From Falsiroseomonas bella (GTDB lineage: Bacteria; Pseudomonadota; Alphaproteobacteria; Acetobacterales; Acetobacteraceae), in contig NZ_QGNA01000001.1 of the NCBI RefSeq assembly GCF_003173615.1, forward strand, positions 1,054,001 through 1,118,000: a stretch of 64,000 bases of DNA, given 5' to 3'. The position numbers and the translations under genes are program-made. The notes under the pieces were generated by a model. The model saw only the letters and a program-made list of their open reading frames with translations, ran no database searches and was not told where the DNA came from. Below are positions 7,074 to 14,420 of this stretch, piece after piece (within the stretch, counting starts at the first letter, position 1; every line of letters starts with the position of its first letter).

Positions 7074-8183
7074 TTGGTGGTGGCGGGCTTGCTGGCGATG
7101 CTCGCGGGATGTGCACCGGCGGGGTTTCCGCGGGAGGCGAGCTTCGCGGAGCTGCCGGGCTGGGGCGCCGACCGGCACGCCGAGGCCATCCCGGCGCTGC
7201 GCCGGAGCTGCGCGGCAATCGCCCGGATGCCAGCGGAGCGGAGCCTGGGCGGCGACGGTGCGACGGCGCGCACGGCCGACAGCCTGAAGCCCGCCTGCAC
7301 GGCGCTCCAAAACCTCCCGCCGGGCGACGCCGCGGCGCGCGCCTTCCTGGAGGCGCATTTCCGGCCCGTGGCACTCGGTGAGGGCACGCTGACCGGCTAT
7401 TTCGAGCCGGAATTGCGCGGCAGCCCGACCCGCCGCCCCCGCTACGCCACGCCGCTGCTGGCCCGCCCGCCCGAACTGGTCGAGGCCGATCTCGGCACGC
7501 ACATCCCCGACCTGCGCGGCCGGCGCATCGCTGGCGTGGTCCGGGACGGGCGGTTGCTGCCCTTCCATGACCGCGCGGCCATCGAGGGCGGCGCGCTGGC
7601 CGGGCGCGGGCTGGAACTGGCCTGGGTGGACGACCCGGCCGATGCCTTCTTCCTGCAGATCCAGGGCTCGGGCCGGGTGCGCTTCGCCGATGGTCGCGTG
7701 CTGCGGCTCGGCTATGCCGGCTGGAACGGCTTTCCGTACGTGGCCGTCGGCCGGTTTCTCGTCGAGCAGGGCGCCCTGACGCGCGAGACGGTCTCGATGC
7801 AGTCCATCCGCGGCTGGATGCGGGAAGCCGGGCCGGAGGCCGCCGCGGCGCTGATGGCGCGCAACCCGAGCTACGTCTTCTTCCGCGCGCTGGACCTGCC
7901 GCCCGACCAGGGGCCCGTCGGGACGCTGGGCGTGCCGCTGACGCCGATGCGCTCGGTGGCGGTGGACCGCACCAAGGTGCCGCTTGGCCTACCGCTGTGG
8001 ATCGCTGGGCGCGACCCGGTCACCGACACGCCACTGCGCCGCCTCACGGTGGCGCAGGACACCGGCGGCGCGATCCGCGGCCTGGCGCGGGCGGATCTCT
8101 TCACCGGCTGGGGCGAGGAAGCCGCCGAGCGCGCTGGAAGGATGCGCGACCCGGCGGCGATGTGGGTGCTGCTGCCGCGGTGA
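7074..8183 (+). CDS. mltA: MltA, membrane-bound lytic murein transglycosylase A
   Basis: 369-residue MltA family enzyme that cleaves glycan strands of peptidoglycan with 1,6-anhydro ring formation. It starts with a lipoprotein signal (GLLAMLAGC, lipid Cys13). The MltA barrel carries TGYFEPELRGS, and the C-terminal 3D domain carries the aspartates expected for catalysis in RLTVAQDTGGAIRGLARADLF. ATG is absent; TTG 7074, GTG 7077 and GTG 7080 are possible starts, all eleven or more bases after GGGGGAGAGGG, which lies in a hairpin. The smr gene that often follows mltA is not present. Confidence 0.9.
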   Translation: MVVAGLLAMLAGCAPAGFPREASFAELPGWGADRHAEAIPALRRSCAAIARMPAERSLGGDGATARTADSLKPACTALQNLPPGDAAARAFLEAHFRPVALGEGTLTGYFEPELRGSPTRRPRYATPLLARPPELVEADLGTHIPDLRGRRIAGVVRDGRLLPFHDRAAIEGGALAGRGLELAWVDDPADAFFLQIQGSGRVRFADGRVLRLGYAGWNGFPYVAVGRFLVEQGALTRETVSMQSIRGWMREAGPEAAAALMARNPSYVFFRALDLPPDQGPVGTLGVPLTPMRSVAVDRTKVPLGLPLWIAGRDPVTDTPLRRLTVAQDTGGAIRGLARADLFTGWGEEAAERAGRMRDPAAMWVLLPR

Positions 8184-8272
8184 CGCCCGACCCCTGATCT
8201 CTCGGCCCGCTGCCGCTGGACCAAGGCGGAGCCACTGTCACCGTCAAGTTCCACCAGAGGCTTTACTCCGCC

Positions 8273-8289
8273 TGTCGGGAAAACTTACA
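8273..8289 (+). promoter_or_regulatory. Candidate activator site (17-bp dyad) for PEP-CTERM gene at 8458
   Basis: TGTCGGGAAAACTTACA, related to the elements at 5145, 25141 and 26465. It lies exactly 63 bp upstream of the -24/-12 promoter, the same gap as at the 24994 gene. Placement about 95 bp upstream of the predicted start point is typical for enhancer-binding protein sites at sigma-54 promoters. Confidence 0.55.
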
Positions 8290-8352
8290 GGATGTGAGGA
8301 TCAGCCAGTCAGGACCGCGGAAAATCATAGCCAAAGCAAATAGTTAACTTTA

Positions 8353-8368
8353 TGGCATGGTACTTGCA
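8353..8368 (+). promoter_or_regulatory. Sigma-54 (-24/-12) promoter of PEP-CTERM gene at 8458
   Basis: TGGCATGGTACTTGCA fits the sigma-54 consensus, with 10 bases between GG and GC. The predicted start point is near 8379, leaving a leader of about 80 bases. An 8-bp palindrome ACACGTGT (8370-8377) lies between the -12 box and the start point. Confidence 0.75.
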
Positions 8369-8457
8369 AACACGTGTAAATGCAGATTCGGCGCGCCGCG
8401 TTGCACGATGAACTACTCGGGTCGCGTGGGCGCGCCGCAACGAAAGCAGCGCGATCC

Positions 8458-9051
8458 ATGAAAATGCCTATCGGCCCCGGCCTCGTTCTGCTCGCAGCGA
8501 TGGGGGCGTCACCGTCCTCAGCCGCCATCGTGATCGACCAGAACGCACCGACAAACAACGCCTACATATCAACCTTAAGGCTGCCCGGGCGGGCGCAATC
8601 CTTCACGCCCGCGGCGAGCAACTCCGCCGGCGCGGGCATCTTCCTCAAGGAAGGGATCGGGTCGGGCAGCAGCGACATCACGATTTCACTGTGGACCGCT
8701 CTGCCCAACGCATCCGGCACGCAACTCGCAGCGGCAACCGTCTCGGTGTCTGGTCCAGGCGTGTGGGCCGATGTCTTCTGGTCCCCCGTGGCGGTGACGG
8801 TCGGCGCGACCTACTATCTCGACTTCGCCAGCACCAACGGGGATCTCGGCATTGCTGGCGATTCTTTCAACGGATATGCCGGCGGGAACGTGTTCGCCGC
8901 TGTCGGATACTTAGCCTTACCGGACTTGGACTACACCTTCCGCACCTACACGGACGATGGATACGTCGCCGCCGTCCCGGAACCGGCTTCGCTCGCCCTG
9001 TTCGGCCTGGGACTGATCGGTCTCGGTGCGCTGCGCCGCCGCGCCGACTGA
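8458..9051 (+). CDS. PEP-CTERM sorting domain protein
   Basis: 197-residue exported protein. A Sec signal peptide (about residues 1-24, GLVLLAAMGASPSSAA) is followed by a beta-rich domain of the kind seen in choice-of-anchor proteins (AQSFTPAA, DITISLWTAL, ATYYLDFAS). The C-terminus is a complete PEP-CTERM signal: AVPEPASLALF, transmembrane GLGLIGLGAL, RRR. Such proteins are cut and anchored or released by an exosortase, usually in exopolysaccharide-making bacteria. ATG 8458 directly precedes the signal peptide; the open frame reaches 8380. A sigma-54 promoter and an activator dyad lie upstream. Confidence 0.8.
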   Translation: MKMPIGPGLVLLAAMGASPSSAAIVIDQNAPTNNAYISTLRLPGRAQSFTPAASNSAGAGIFLKEGIGSGSSDITISLWTALPNASGTQLAAATVSVSGPGVWADVFWSPVAVTVGATYYLDFASTNGDLGIAGDSFNGYAGGNVFAAVGYLALPDLDYTFRTYTDDGYVAAVPEPASLALFGLGLIGLGALRRRAD

Positions 9052-9060
9052 TCCTGCCCC

Positions 9061-9083
9061 GCCCCGGGCACGGTGCCCGGGGC
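9061..9083. terminator. GC-rich hairpin between convergent genes
   Basis: Inverted repeat with 11-bp arms, GCCCCGGGCAC and GTGCCCGGGGC, separated by one base. It lies between the stops of the PEP-CTERM gene (9051) and hemE (9093), so it could stop transcription from both sides. There is no T-tract on either strand. Confidence 0.45.
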
Positions 9084-9092
9084 GGCCGCCTG

Positions 9093-10196
9093 TCACCCCC
9101 CGCTGCGCACCAGCCGAACCAGCGCCGCGACATGCTCGGGCGGCGTGATCTTCTCGATGCCGTGGCCGAGGTTGAAGACGAAGGGCCGGCCGCGCATCGC
9201 GGCGAGGATCTGGCGCGCCTCCGCCTCCAGCGCCGCACCGCCGGCGACCAGGGCCAGAGGGTCCAGGTTGCCCTGCAGTGCGACCGTGGGCGGCACCAGC
9301 TGGGCGGCCAGGCGCGGGTCCATGGCGGTGTCCATCGCCACCGTGTCCACGCCCGTGCGCTGGACGTATTCGCCGATCAGCGGGCCGGCGAGGCGCGGGA
9401 AGCCGATCACCGGGATGCCGGGATGCAGCCGCTTCACGTTGCGGACGATGGTGACCGTCGGCTCGATCACCCAGCGGCGGAACTGGCTCGGCGGCAGCAT
9501 GCCGGCCCAGCTGTCGAACAGCATCACCGCCTCGGCGCCGGCTTCGATCTGCGCCGCGAGGTAGTCCGTGGTGGCGTCAACCAGGGTGCGGATAAGCCGG
9601 CCGAACAGGGCGGGATCGGCGAAGGCCATGCCGCGCGCCGTGTGGAAGTCGCGGCTGCCATGCCCCTCCACCATGTAGGCCGCGACGGTCCAGGGGCTGC
9701 CGGCGAAGCCGATCAGCGTGGTCTTCGGGTGCTGCGCGGCCAGCGCCGCGCGGGTCAGGCGCACCGTCTCGAAGATCGGCGCGGCGCGCTCCCGCACCTT
9801 GTCGAGCTCCAATGCCCCGATGCCGGCGGCGTCGCGCAGCGGCTCGAGCACCGGGCCTTCCCCTTCCGCGAAGCGGAGCGGCTGGCCAAGCGCCCAGGGG
9901 ACCATGAGGATGTCGGAGAACAGGATCGCGCCATCCATGCCGTAGCGGCGGATCGGCTGGATGGTGACCTCGGAGGCCAGGTCGGGCGTGGTGCAGAGCG
10001 CGATGAAGCCGCCCGCCTTCTCCCGCACGGCGCGGTACTCGGGCAGGTAGCGGCCCGCCTGGCGCATCAGCCACATCGGCGGCGGCCAGACGGCCTCGCC
10101 CGACAGCGCGCGCAGCAGCGGCTTGCGCGCTTCCGTCGTGGCGCCCGTCGCCACCCCTGTTTCACTGCCTGCCGACAAGCCTGCCTCCCGGAACAA
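9093..10196 (-). CDS. hemE: HemE, uroporphyrinogen decarboxylase
   Basis: Cytoplasmic enzyme of haem synthesis that removes four acetate carboxyl groups from uroporphyrinogen III to give coproporphyrinogen III. The family signature WLMRQAGRYLPEYR, holding the substrate-binding arginines, is near residues 42-55. Further conserved blocks are DGAILFSDILMVPWALG with its essential Asp, FAGSPWTVAAYMVEG, AEAVMLFDSWAGML, and a C-terminal FNLGHGI with the conserved His. The 367-residue frame begins with TTG at 10196; a GTG 14 codons later would give 353 residues, closer to the usual 340-355, so the start is unsure. Other hem genes are not nearby. Confidence 0.95.
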   Translation of the reverse strand: MFREAGLSAGSETGVATGATTEARKPLLRALSGEAVWPPPMWLMRQAGRYLPEYRAVREKAGGFIALCTTPDLASEVTIQPIRRYGMDGAILFSDILMVPWALGQPLRFAEGEGPVLEPLRDAAGIGALELDKVRERAAPIFETVRLTRAALAAQHPKTTLIGFAGSPWTVAAYMVEGHGSRDFHTARGMAFADPALFGRLIRTLVDATTDYLAAQIEAGAEAVMLFDSWAGMLPPSQFRRWVIEPTVTIVRNVKRLHPGIPVIGFPRLAGPLIGEYVQRTGVDTVAMDTAMDPRLAAQLVPPTVALQGNLDPLALVAGGAALEAEARQILAAMRGRPFVFNLGHGIEKITPPEHVAALVRLVRSGG

Positions 10197-10503
10197 CGGC
10201 GCCCATCATCCTAAAAGACTCTGAATCCTTGAAGTGGGTGGAGTGCTGTTGGGCCTGTGGTCATCGGGGATGGGTGCTTTGCCCGGATGATCCACAAGCC
10301 TGTCCACGCGAGTGACGGGCCGCAACCCCCTGTCCCGCAACGGCAATCCGGGTTGCCCACGGGAGCGGGAGCAAGGGCGGGAAAGTCATCCCGGCGTCGG
10401 GCCGAGGGGTGGGTTTCCCACCCTTTGCGCGAGAGCGCCCTTGACCGGGCCGGGTTTTCCCCGCCATCCCCGCGATCCGCGGAGCGCCCCCGGGAGCCTC
10501 TCC
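10197..10503. other. Intergenic region between divergent hemE and PPDK-regulator genes
   Basis: About 300 bases without a supported gene, expected to hold both divergent promoters. The hemE-proximal 40 bases are comparatively AT-rich (AAAAGACTCTGAATCCTTG). I see no convincing -35/-10 pair, operator or RNA structure beyond short GC-rich inverted repeats such as GGGTGGGTTTCCCACCC. Confidence 0.4.
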
Positions 10504-11391
10504 ATGCCGCATCGCACGATCAACCTGCACCTGGTGTCCGACAGCACCGGGGAGACCCTGAACTCGATGGCGCGCGCCACGCTGTCGCGCTTCGACGAGC
10601 CGCATGTCATCCACCACCGCTGGTCACTGATCCGTTCACGCCTGCAACTCGACCGCGTGCTGGACGGCATCGAGGCGGAGCCGGGGCCGGTGCTGTTCAC
10701 GGTCGCCGACCGCAGCCTGCGCCACGCGCTGGAGGAGCATTGCACCCGGCTCGGCGTCGCCTGCCTCTCCGTGCTCGATCCGATCATGGAGCTGCTGCAG
10801 ACCGAGCTCGGCGAGCGCGCGCGGGAGAAGCGGGCGGCGCAGCATGTGATGGACGCCGACTATTTCCGGCGGATCGACGCGATGCACTACGTGCTGGCGC
10901 ATGACGACGGGCAGGGCGTGGCCGGCATCCACGAGGCGGATGTGTGCCTGGTCGGCGTCTCCCGCAGCAGCAAGACGCCGACCTGCTTCTACCTGGCGAA
11001 CCGCGGCATCAAGGCGGCGAATGTGCCGATCGTGCCCGGCGCGACCATGCCGCCCGAGCTGAACGAGGCACCCTGCCCCGTTGTGGGGCTGCATATCGAG
11101 GCCGGCGCGCTGATCGAGATCCGCCGCCACCGTCTGCGCCTGATCGGCGCCGGCGGCGTGCGCAGCGACGCCAACGACTATGTGGACCATGAGGCGGTGA
11201 AGGCGGAGATCCAGGCCGCGCGCCGGCTGTGCACCCAGCATGGCTGGCCGGTGATCGACGTGACGCGCCGCTCGATCGAGGAGACGGCGGCGACCGTGCT
11301 GCAGCTGATGGAGGCCTGGCACGAGCGGCGGCGCCAGCCCGCGGTGCCGCACGCGCCGGAAGACCCGGCGGCGGGCGTGCTCGGCGGATGA
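10504..11391 (+). CDS. Pyruvate phosphate dikinase regulatory protein (DUF299 kinase/phosphorylase)
   Basis: 295-residue bifunctional regulator that uses ADP to phosphorylate, and Pi to reactivate, the active-site Thr region of pyruvate phosphate dikinase (or PEP synthase). Family marks are the N-terminal [13 protein letters not shown], the nucleotide-binding loop [10 protein letters not shown] (151-160), PPELNEAP and a C-terminal [17 protein letters not shown] 10504 follows GGGAG at a suitable distance; a longer open frame back to 10312 has no support. The gene order divergent hemE, this gene, maf is typical for Rhodospirillales. The dikinase itself is not in the window. Confidence 0.9.
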   Translation: MPHRTINLHLVSDSTGETLNSMARATLSRFDEPHVIHHRWSLIRSRLQLDRVLDGIEAEPGPVLFTVADRSLRHALEEHCTRLGVACLSVLDPIMELLQTELGERAREKRAAQHVMDADYFRRIDAMHYVLAHDDGQGVAGIHEADVCLVGVSRSSKTPTCFYLANRGIKAANVPIVPGATMPPELNEAPCPVVGLHIEAGALIEIRRHRLRLIGAGGVRSDANDYVDHEAVKAEIQAARRLCTQHGWPVIDVTRRSIEETAATVLQLMEAWHERRRQPAVPHAPEDPAAGVLGG

Positions 11392-11407
11392 GGGACTTTT
11401 TTCGCCC

Positions 11408-11512
11408 TCATGCGCCGGGCGCCGCCTCCGGCGGCTTGGCTCCCCGGACGACCGGCGGGCCGCTGTCGCGGCCTCGGCGGCCTGCGGCCGCCGCCTGCGC
11501 GTGTCTGGGCCG
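11408..11512 (+). repeat. Copy A of a two-block GC-rich dispersed repeat
   Basis: Intergenic stretch sharing two blocks with 14268-14416 in inverted orientation. Block 1 is 23 bp, identical in both copies (11419-11441 here, centred on GCCGCCTCCGGCGGC). Block 2 (about 11455-11492) contains GCGGGCCGC and TCGCGGCCTCGGC with few differences. The blocks are 14 bp apart here and about 72 bp apart in copy B. The low-complexity composition could inflate similarity, but the exact 23-mer ending in TTGGCT is not just GC bias. Confidence 0.55.
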
Positions 11513-11518
11513 GTTCGG

Positions 11519-12148
11519 ATGACGTTCCAGGCTCCCGATCCGGTGCTGGTGCTGGCGTCGCAGAGCGCCACGCGCCGCACCCTGCTGGAACGCGCGGGCC
11601 TGCGCTTCGAGGCGCTGCCGGCCGCGGTGGATGAGGCGGCGCTGAAGGAAAGCGCGCAGGCCGAGGGCATCCCGGCCGATGACGCGGCGATCATGCTGGC
11701 AGAGGCCAAGGCCGAGCGCATCGCCCGCCGCATCCCCGACGCGCTGGTGATCGGCTGCGACCAGCTGCTCACCTGCCGGATGGAAGACGGCAAGGAGCGC
11801 TGGTTCGACAAGCCGGCGGACCTCGGCGCCGCACGGGCGCAGCTTCTGGCGCTGCGCGGCAGGACCCACCGGCTGGTGACGGCGACGGTCGCCTGGCGGG
11901 GCGGGGCGCGCATCTGGCAGGACGTGTCCGTGCCGCGGCTGACGATGCGCAGCTTCTCCGAGGCCTTCCTCGACGCCTATCTCGCAGCCGAGGGCGAGGT
12001 GCTCTGCGCCAGCGTGGGCGGCTACCGGCTGGAAGCGTTGGGCGTGCACCTGTTCAGCCGGGTGGAGGGCGAGCACAGCGCGATCCTCGGGCTGCCGATG
12101 CTGCCGCTGCTGGGCTTCCTGCGCGGACACGGCGTGCTGACCGGCTGA
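11519..12148 (+). CDS. maf: Maf-family nucleotide pyrophosphatase
   Basis: 209-residue Maf protein. Family members hydrolyse non-canonical nucleoside triphosphates (dTTP/UTP or 7-methyl-GTP) and have been linked to septum inhibition. The N-terminal loop VLASQSATRRTLLERAG is the substrate-binding motif (canonical SxSPRR; here Thr replaces Pro), and the conserved Glu/Asp/Lys set is seen in FEALPAAVDEAALK, VIGCDQLL, and FDKPAD. The C-terminal Arg-Leu-Glu motif is in GYRLEALGVHLF. ATG 11519 is used; a GTG at 11501 would add six residues. In many relatives aroE and coaE follow; here a PEP-CTERM-like gene does. Confidence 0.85.
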   Translation: MTFQAPDPVLVLASQSATRRTLLERAGLRFEALPAAVDEAALKESAQAEGIPADDAAIMLAEAKAERIARRIPDALVIGCDQLLTCRMEDGKERWFDKPADLGAARAQLLALRGRTHRLVTATVAWRGGARIWQDVSVPRLTMRSFSEAFLDAYLAAEGEVLCASVGGYRLEALGVHLFSRVEGEHSAILGLPMLPLLGFLRGHGVLTG

Positions 12149-12354
12149 CACCGGCCGCATGAAGGTTTCACCTTCATGCCCCCAGGCGCCGGCGCTGCGC
12201 TCGGCATCACACCCGCACGGCCTGTCATGTCGACGGCACGTCTTTCGTTCCATGCAACGGCGGCGGCGCCGATCCGGTCGCCACATCATTGCACGTCAAC
12301 CTGCAATTAAGACTACCGGGTCAATCCTGCACGCGCAGGAGGCTTGCTGGCGGA

Positions 12355-12384
12355 TTGACGCAACGCGTAAGGAAGCGTTATGTT
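12355..12384 (+). promoter_or_regulatory. Sigma-70-type promoter for PEP-CTERM-like gene at 12431
   Basis: TTGACG (12355-12360), an 18-bp spacer, then TATGTT (12379-12384). This is the only one of the five PEP-CTERM-type genes without a sigma-54 promoter or the 17-bp dyad. Confidence 0.45.
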
Positions 12385-12430
12385 TTGTCTGTCGAAAAAA
12401 TATCGATATATACTATTAAGGAGACAGATT

Positions 12431-13054
12431 ATGCCGGCGAGCCTCGCGCCCCGGTTGCTGGGCGCTGCCGCCCTTGCTGCCACCCTGGTTGCCGGCATGG
12501 CCGGCCGCGCCGATGCGGCGATCGTCGCCTGCTCGGCGAGCGTTGCCGAGCGCGTGACCTCCGGCGGCGCTGCCCTGCCCTGCCAGGTCAGCACGACGTA
12601 CGACCAGGATTTCCAGAACAGGAATCCGATCACCGTGAACCGCGAAGGCGGCTTCTTCGGCTTCGAGGACTGGGAGCTGATCGACAAGGTCGGGAGCGGC
12701 CAGTCGGGCAGCTACGACGTCACCCAGCTGGACGACTTCGATACGTTCGGGAACTGGATGATGATCTTCAAGTCGGGCGACGACACCTTCCTGACCGGCT
12801 ACCTGCTCGAGGCGACGCAGCTCACGGGCGACTGGTCGAGCCCCTTCCGGCAGGTGAACCGCAACGGCAGGGTCAGCTACAAGGATGTCTCGCACATCTC
12901 CTTCTACGGACGGGGCGAGCCGCTGATCGTCGCGCCGCCCTCCCCGCCGCCGGGTCCCGAGCCGGTCGTGGACGTGCCCGCGCCGGCGAGCCTCGGCCTG
13001 TTCGCGGCCGGGCTTCTTGGCCTTGGTCTCGTGCGGCGCCGCAGCAGGGCGTGA
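12431..13054 (+). CDS. PEP-CTERM-like secreted protein (VPAP variant)
   Basis: 207-residue exported protein with a Sec signal peptide (about 1-33, LGAAALAATLVAGMAGRADA), an Asp- and aromatic-rich beta domain (FFGFEDWELIDKVG, WMMIFKSGDDTFLTGYLLE, VSHISFYG) and a C-terminal sorting tail VPAPASLGLF, hydrophobic AAGLLGLGLV and RRRSR. The glutamate of the PEP triad is Ala. VPAP forms occur among alphaproteobacterial exosortase substrates, but processing here is inferred. A strong ribosome site AAGGAG lies eight bases before the ATG. Function unknown. Confidence 0.75.
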   Translation: MPASLAPRLLGAAALAATLVAGMAGRADAAIVACSASVAERVTSGGAALPCQVSTTYDQDFQNRNPITVNREGGFFGFEDWELIDKVGSGQSGSYDVTQLDDFDTFGNWMMIFKSGDDTFLTGYLLEATQLTGDWSSPFRQVNRNGRVSYKDVSHISFYGRGEPLIVAPPSPPPGPEPVVDVPAPASLGLFAAGLLGLGLVRRRSRA

Positions 13055-13069
13055 CGCAGGCGGCCCGAG

Positions 13070-13085
13070 GGGCGCGGCCGCGCCC
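13070..13085. terminator. 16-bp palindrome between convergent genes
   Basis: GGGCGCGGCCGCGCCC is a perfect palindrome directly between the stops of the PEP-CTERM-like gene (13054) and the M24 peptidase (13087). It could end transcription from both directions. No T-tract follows. Confidence 0.35.
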
Positions 13086-13086
13086 T

Positions 13087-14250
13087 TCAGGCCGTGACGA
13101 CCAGCAGCTCCTGGAAGCCGTTGGTCAGCTTCTCGCCACCGCCGGGGCGGCAGACGATCACGTCCTCCACGCGGGCGCTGAAGGAGCGGTCCTGCAGGAT
13201 CGAGGGCTCGACGGTGAACATCATGCCCTCCCGCAGAACCGAGTGGTCCGACTTCGTCAGGAAGGGCGGCTCGTGCACGTCCCAGCCGATGCCGTGGCCG
13301 AGCCGGTGGCGAAAGTTGGGGCCGTAGCCGGCATCCTCGACCACCTTGCGCGCGGTGGCGTCCACCTGCGCCGCCGTCGTGCCGACCTTCAGCGCGGCGA
13401 TGCCGGCGGCCTGCGCCGCCATCACGGTCGCATGCACCTTGCGCTGCTCGGCGTCGGGCTCGCCGAAATGCACGGTGCGGCCGTAGTCGTAGCAGAGCCC
13501 GTCATGCGAAGCGCCGAAGTCGAACAGCACCGAGCAGGGCGGGTGGATCGGCCGCTTCCAGCTTTCAAGCCGGCGGCCCATCAGCAGCGGATGGTTCGGG
13601 CCGGTATTGTAGAGAGAGGTGGTGAAGGTCTGTCCGAGGCTGCCCTGGCGCTGCATCTGGTAGTTCACCTCGGCGATCGCATCGAGCTCGGTCATGCCGA
13701 ACTTCAGGCGTTTCAGCGTCTCGGCGAAGGCGGCTTCGGTGCGGCGCCCGGCCTCCTTCATCGTGGCGATCTCCTCGGCCGACTTGATCACGCGCAGCGC
13801 GCGCAGGATGTCGGTCGCGGAGACGAAGACGGCGTCGGGCAGCAGCGCCTGGATATGCACCGCGCTCTCGCCATGCGCGCGGTCGCTGATCGCGATGCGC
13901 GGGCGGGCCGGCACGCCGAGGCTGGCGAAGATGTCGCGTGCGAGGGCGGCGGGATCATCGTGGTCGCCGAGGACGCGGATCTCGATGCCCTTGCTCTCGC
14001 CGCGTCCCTTGAATTCCGCCGTCATGCGCGGCAGCGCCAGGATCGGCGCATGCCCCGGCGTCAGCCAGGCGCCTTCCAGCCAGCCGCCGGGATGCAGCGT
14101 GGTGCCGTAGTTCGGAATGTCGCGCGGGATGCCCGCCAGATAGTGCAGGTCGGTCCCGAGCGGGATGAAGGCAAGATCCGCCTTACCCTTGAGCAGCTTC
14201 TGGAACGCCGGAAGACGATCAGCGGCAGTCGCGGTGGCGTGCATCGTCAT
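13087..14250 (-). CDS. M24-family Xaa-Pro aminopeptidase
   Basis: 387-residue creatinase/prolidase-fold metallopeptidase expected to remove N-terminal residues before proline. Residues 1-150 form the creatinase N-domain. The catalytic domain keeps all five dinuclear metal ligands: Asp244 and Asp255 (FDFGASHDGLCYDYG), His319 (RLGHGIGWDVHEPPF), Glu348 (FTVEPS) and Glu362 (VEDVI). This shows an intact active site. Substrate range is unknown; a neighbouring uptake gene suggests peptide or amino-acid use, but only weakly. ATG at 14250 is used; an ATG two codons later is equally possible. Confidence 0.85.
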   Translation of the reverse strand: MTMHATATAADRLPAFQKLLKGKADLAFIPLGTDLHYLAGIPRDIPNYGTTLHPGGWLEGAWLTPGHAPILALPRMTAEFKGRGESKGIEIRVLGDHDDPAALARDIFASLGVPARPRIAISDRAHGESAVHIQALLPDAVFVSATDILRALRVIKSAEEIATMKEAGRRTEAAFAETLKRLKFGMTELDAIAEVNYQMQRQGSLGQTFTTSLYNTGPNHPLLMGRRLESWKRPIHPPCSVLFDFGASHDGLCYDYGRTVHFGEPDAEQRKVHATVMAAQAAGIAALKVGTTAAQVDATARKVVEDAGYGPNFRHRLGHGIGWDVHEPPFLTKSDHSVLREGMMFTVEPSILQDRSFSARVEDVIVCRPGGGEKLTNGFQELLVVTA

Positions 14251-14267
14251 GACCTACGAAAATGAGG

Positions 14268-14416
14268 ACGGGCGGCCGCCAAAGGCGGCCGAGGCCGCGA
14301 ATGCGGCCCGCGCGCCAACCGACCGCATGGCCCAGCGCGCCAGTGCGTCACGCCGGAGGCGTGCCTTCGGCACGACGCGCGCAAGCCAAGCCGCCGGAGG
14401 CGGCGCCGGCGTCTGA
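14268..14416 (-). repeat. Copy B of a two-block GC-rich dispersed repeat
   Basis: Fills the intergenic gap between the M24 peptidase and the Bug binding-protein gene and is inverted relative to copy A at 11408-11512. The exact 23-bp block is at 14384-14406 and the second block at about 14274-14311. Between the blocks lies extra palindromic sequence (GCCGGAGGCGTGCCTTCGGC). Two copies 3 kb apart flank the VPAP gene and the peptidase. Confidence 0.55.
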
Positions 14417-14420
14417 GGCG

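Noticed and set aside
10257-10503. Longer start for the PPDK regulatory protein
   Set aside because: The frame is open to 10312 but the extra residues are low complexity, and the family begins at the [14 protein letters not shown] segment.
12149-12430. Sigma-54 promoter search upstream of the VPAP gene
   Set aside because: GGCATCACACCCGC has the GG-N10-GC distance, but its -12 half is CCCGCA instead of TTGC and no 17-bp dyad is present, so I did not call it.
12289-14265. A 658-codon open frame on the plus strand
   Set aside because: It runs antisense to the M24 peptidase and out of frame with the PEP-CTERM-like gene; its product is compositionally biased (Arg, Gly, His rich) as expected from GC-rich shadow frames, with no recognisable domain.
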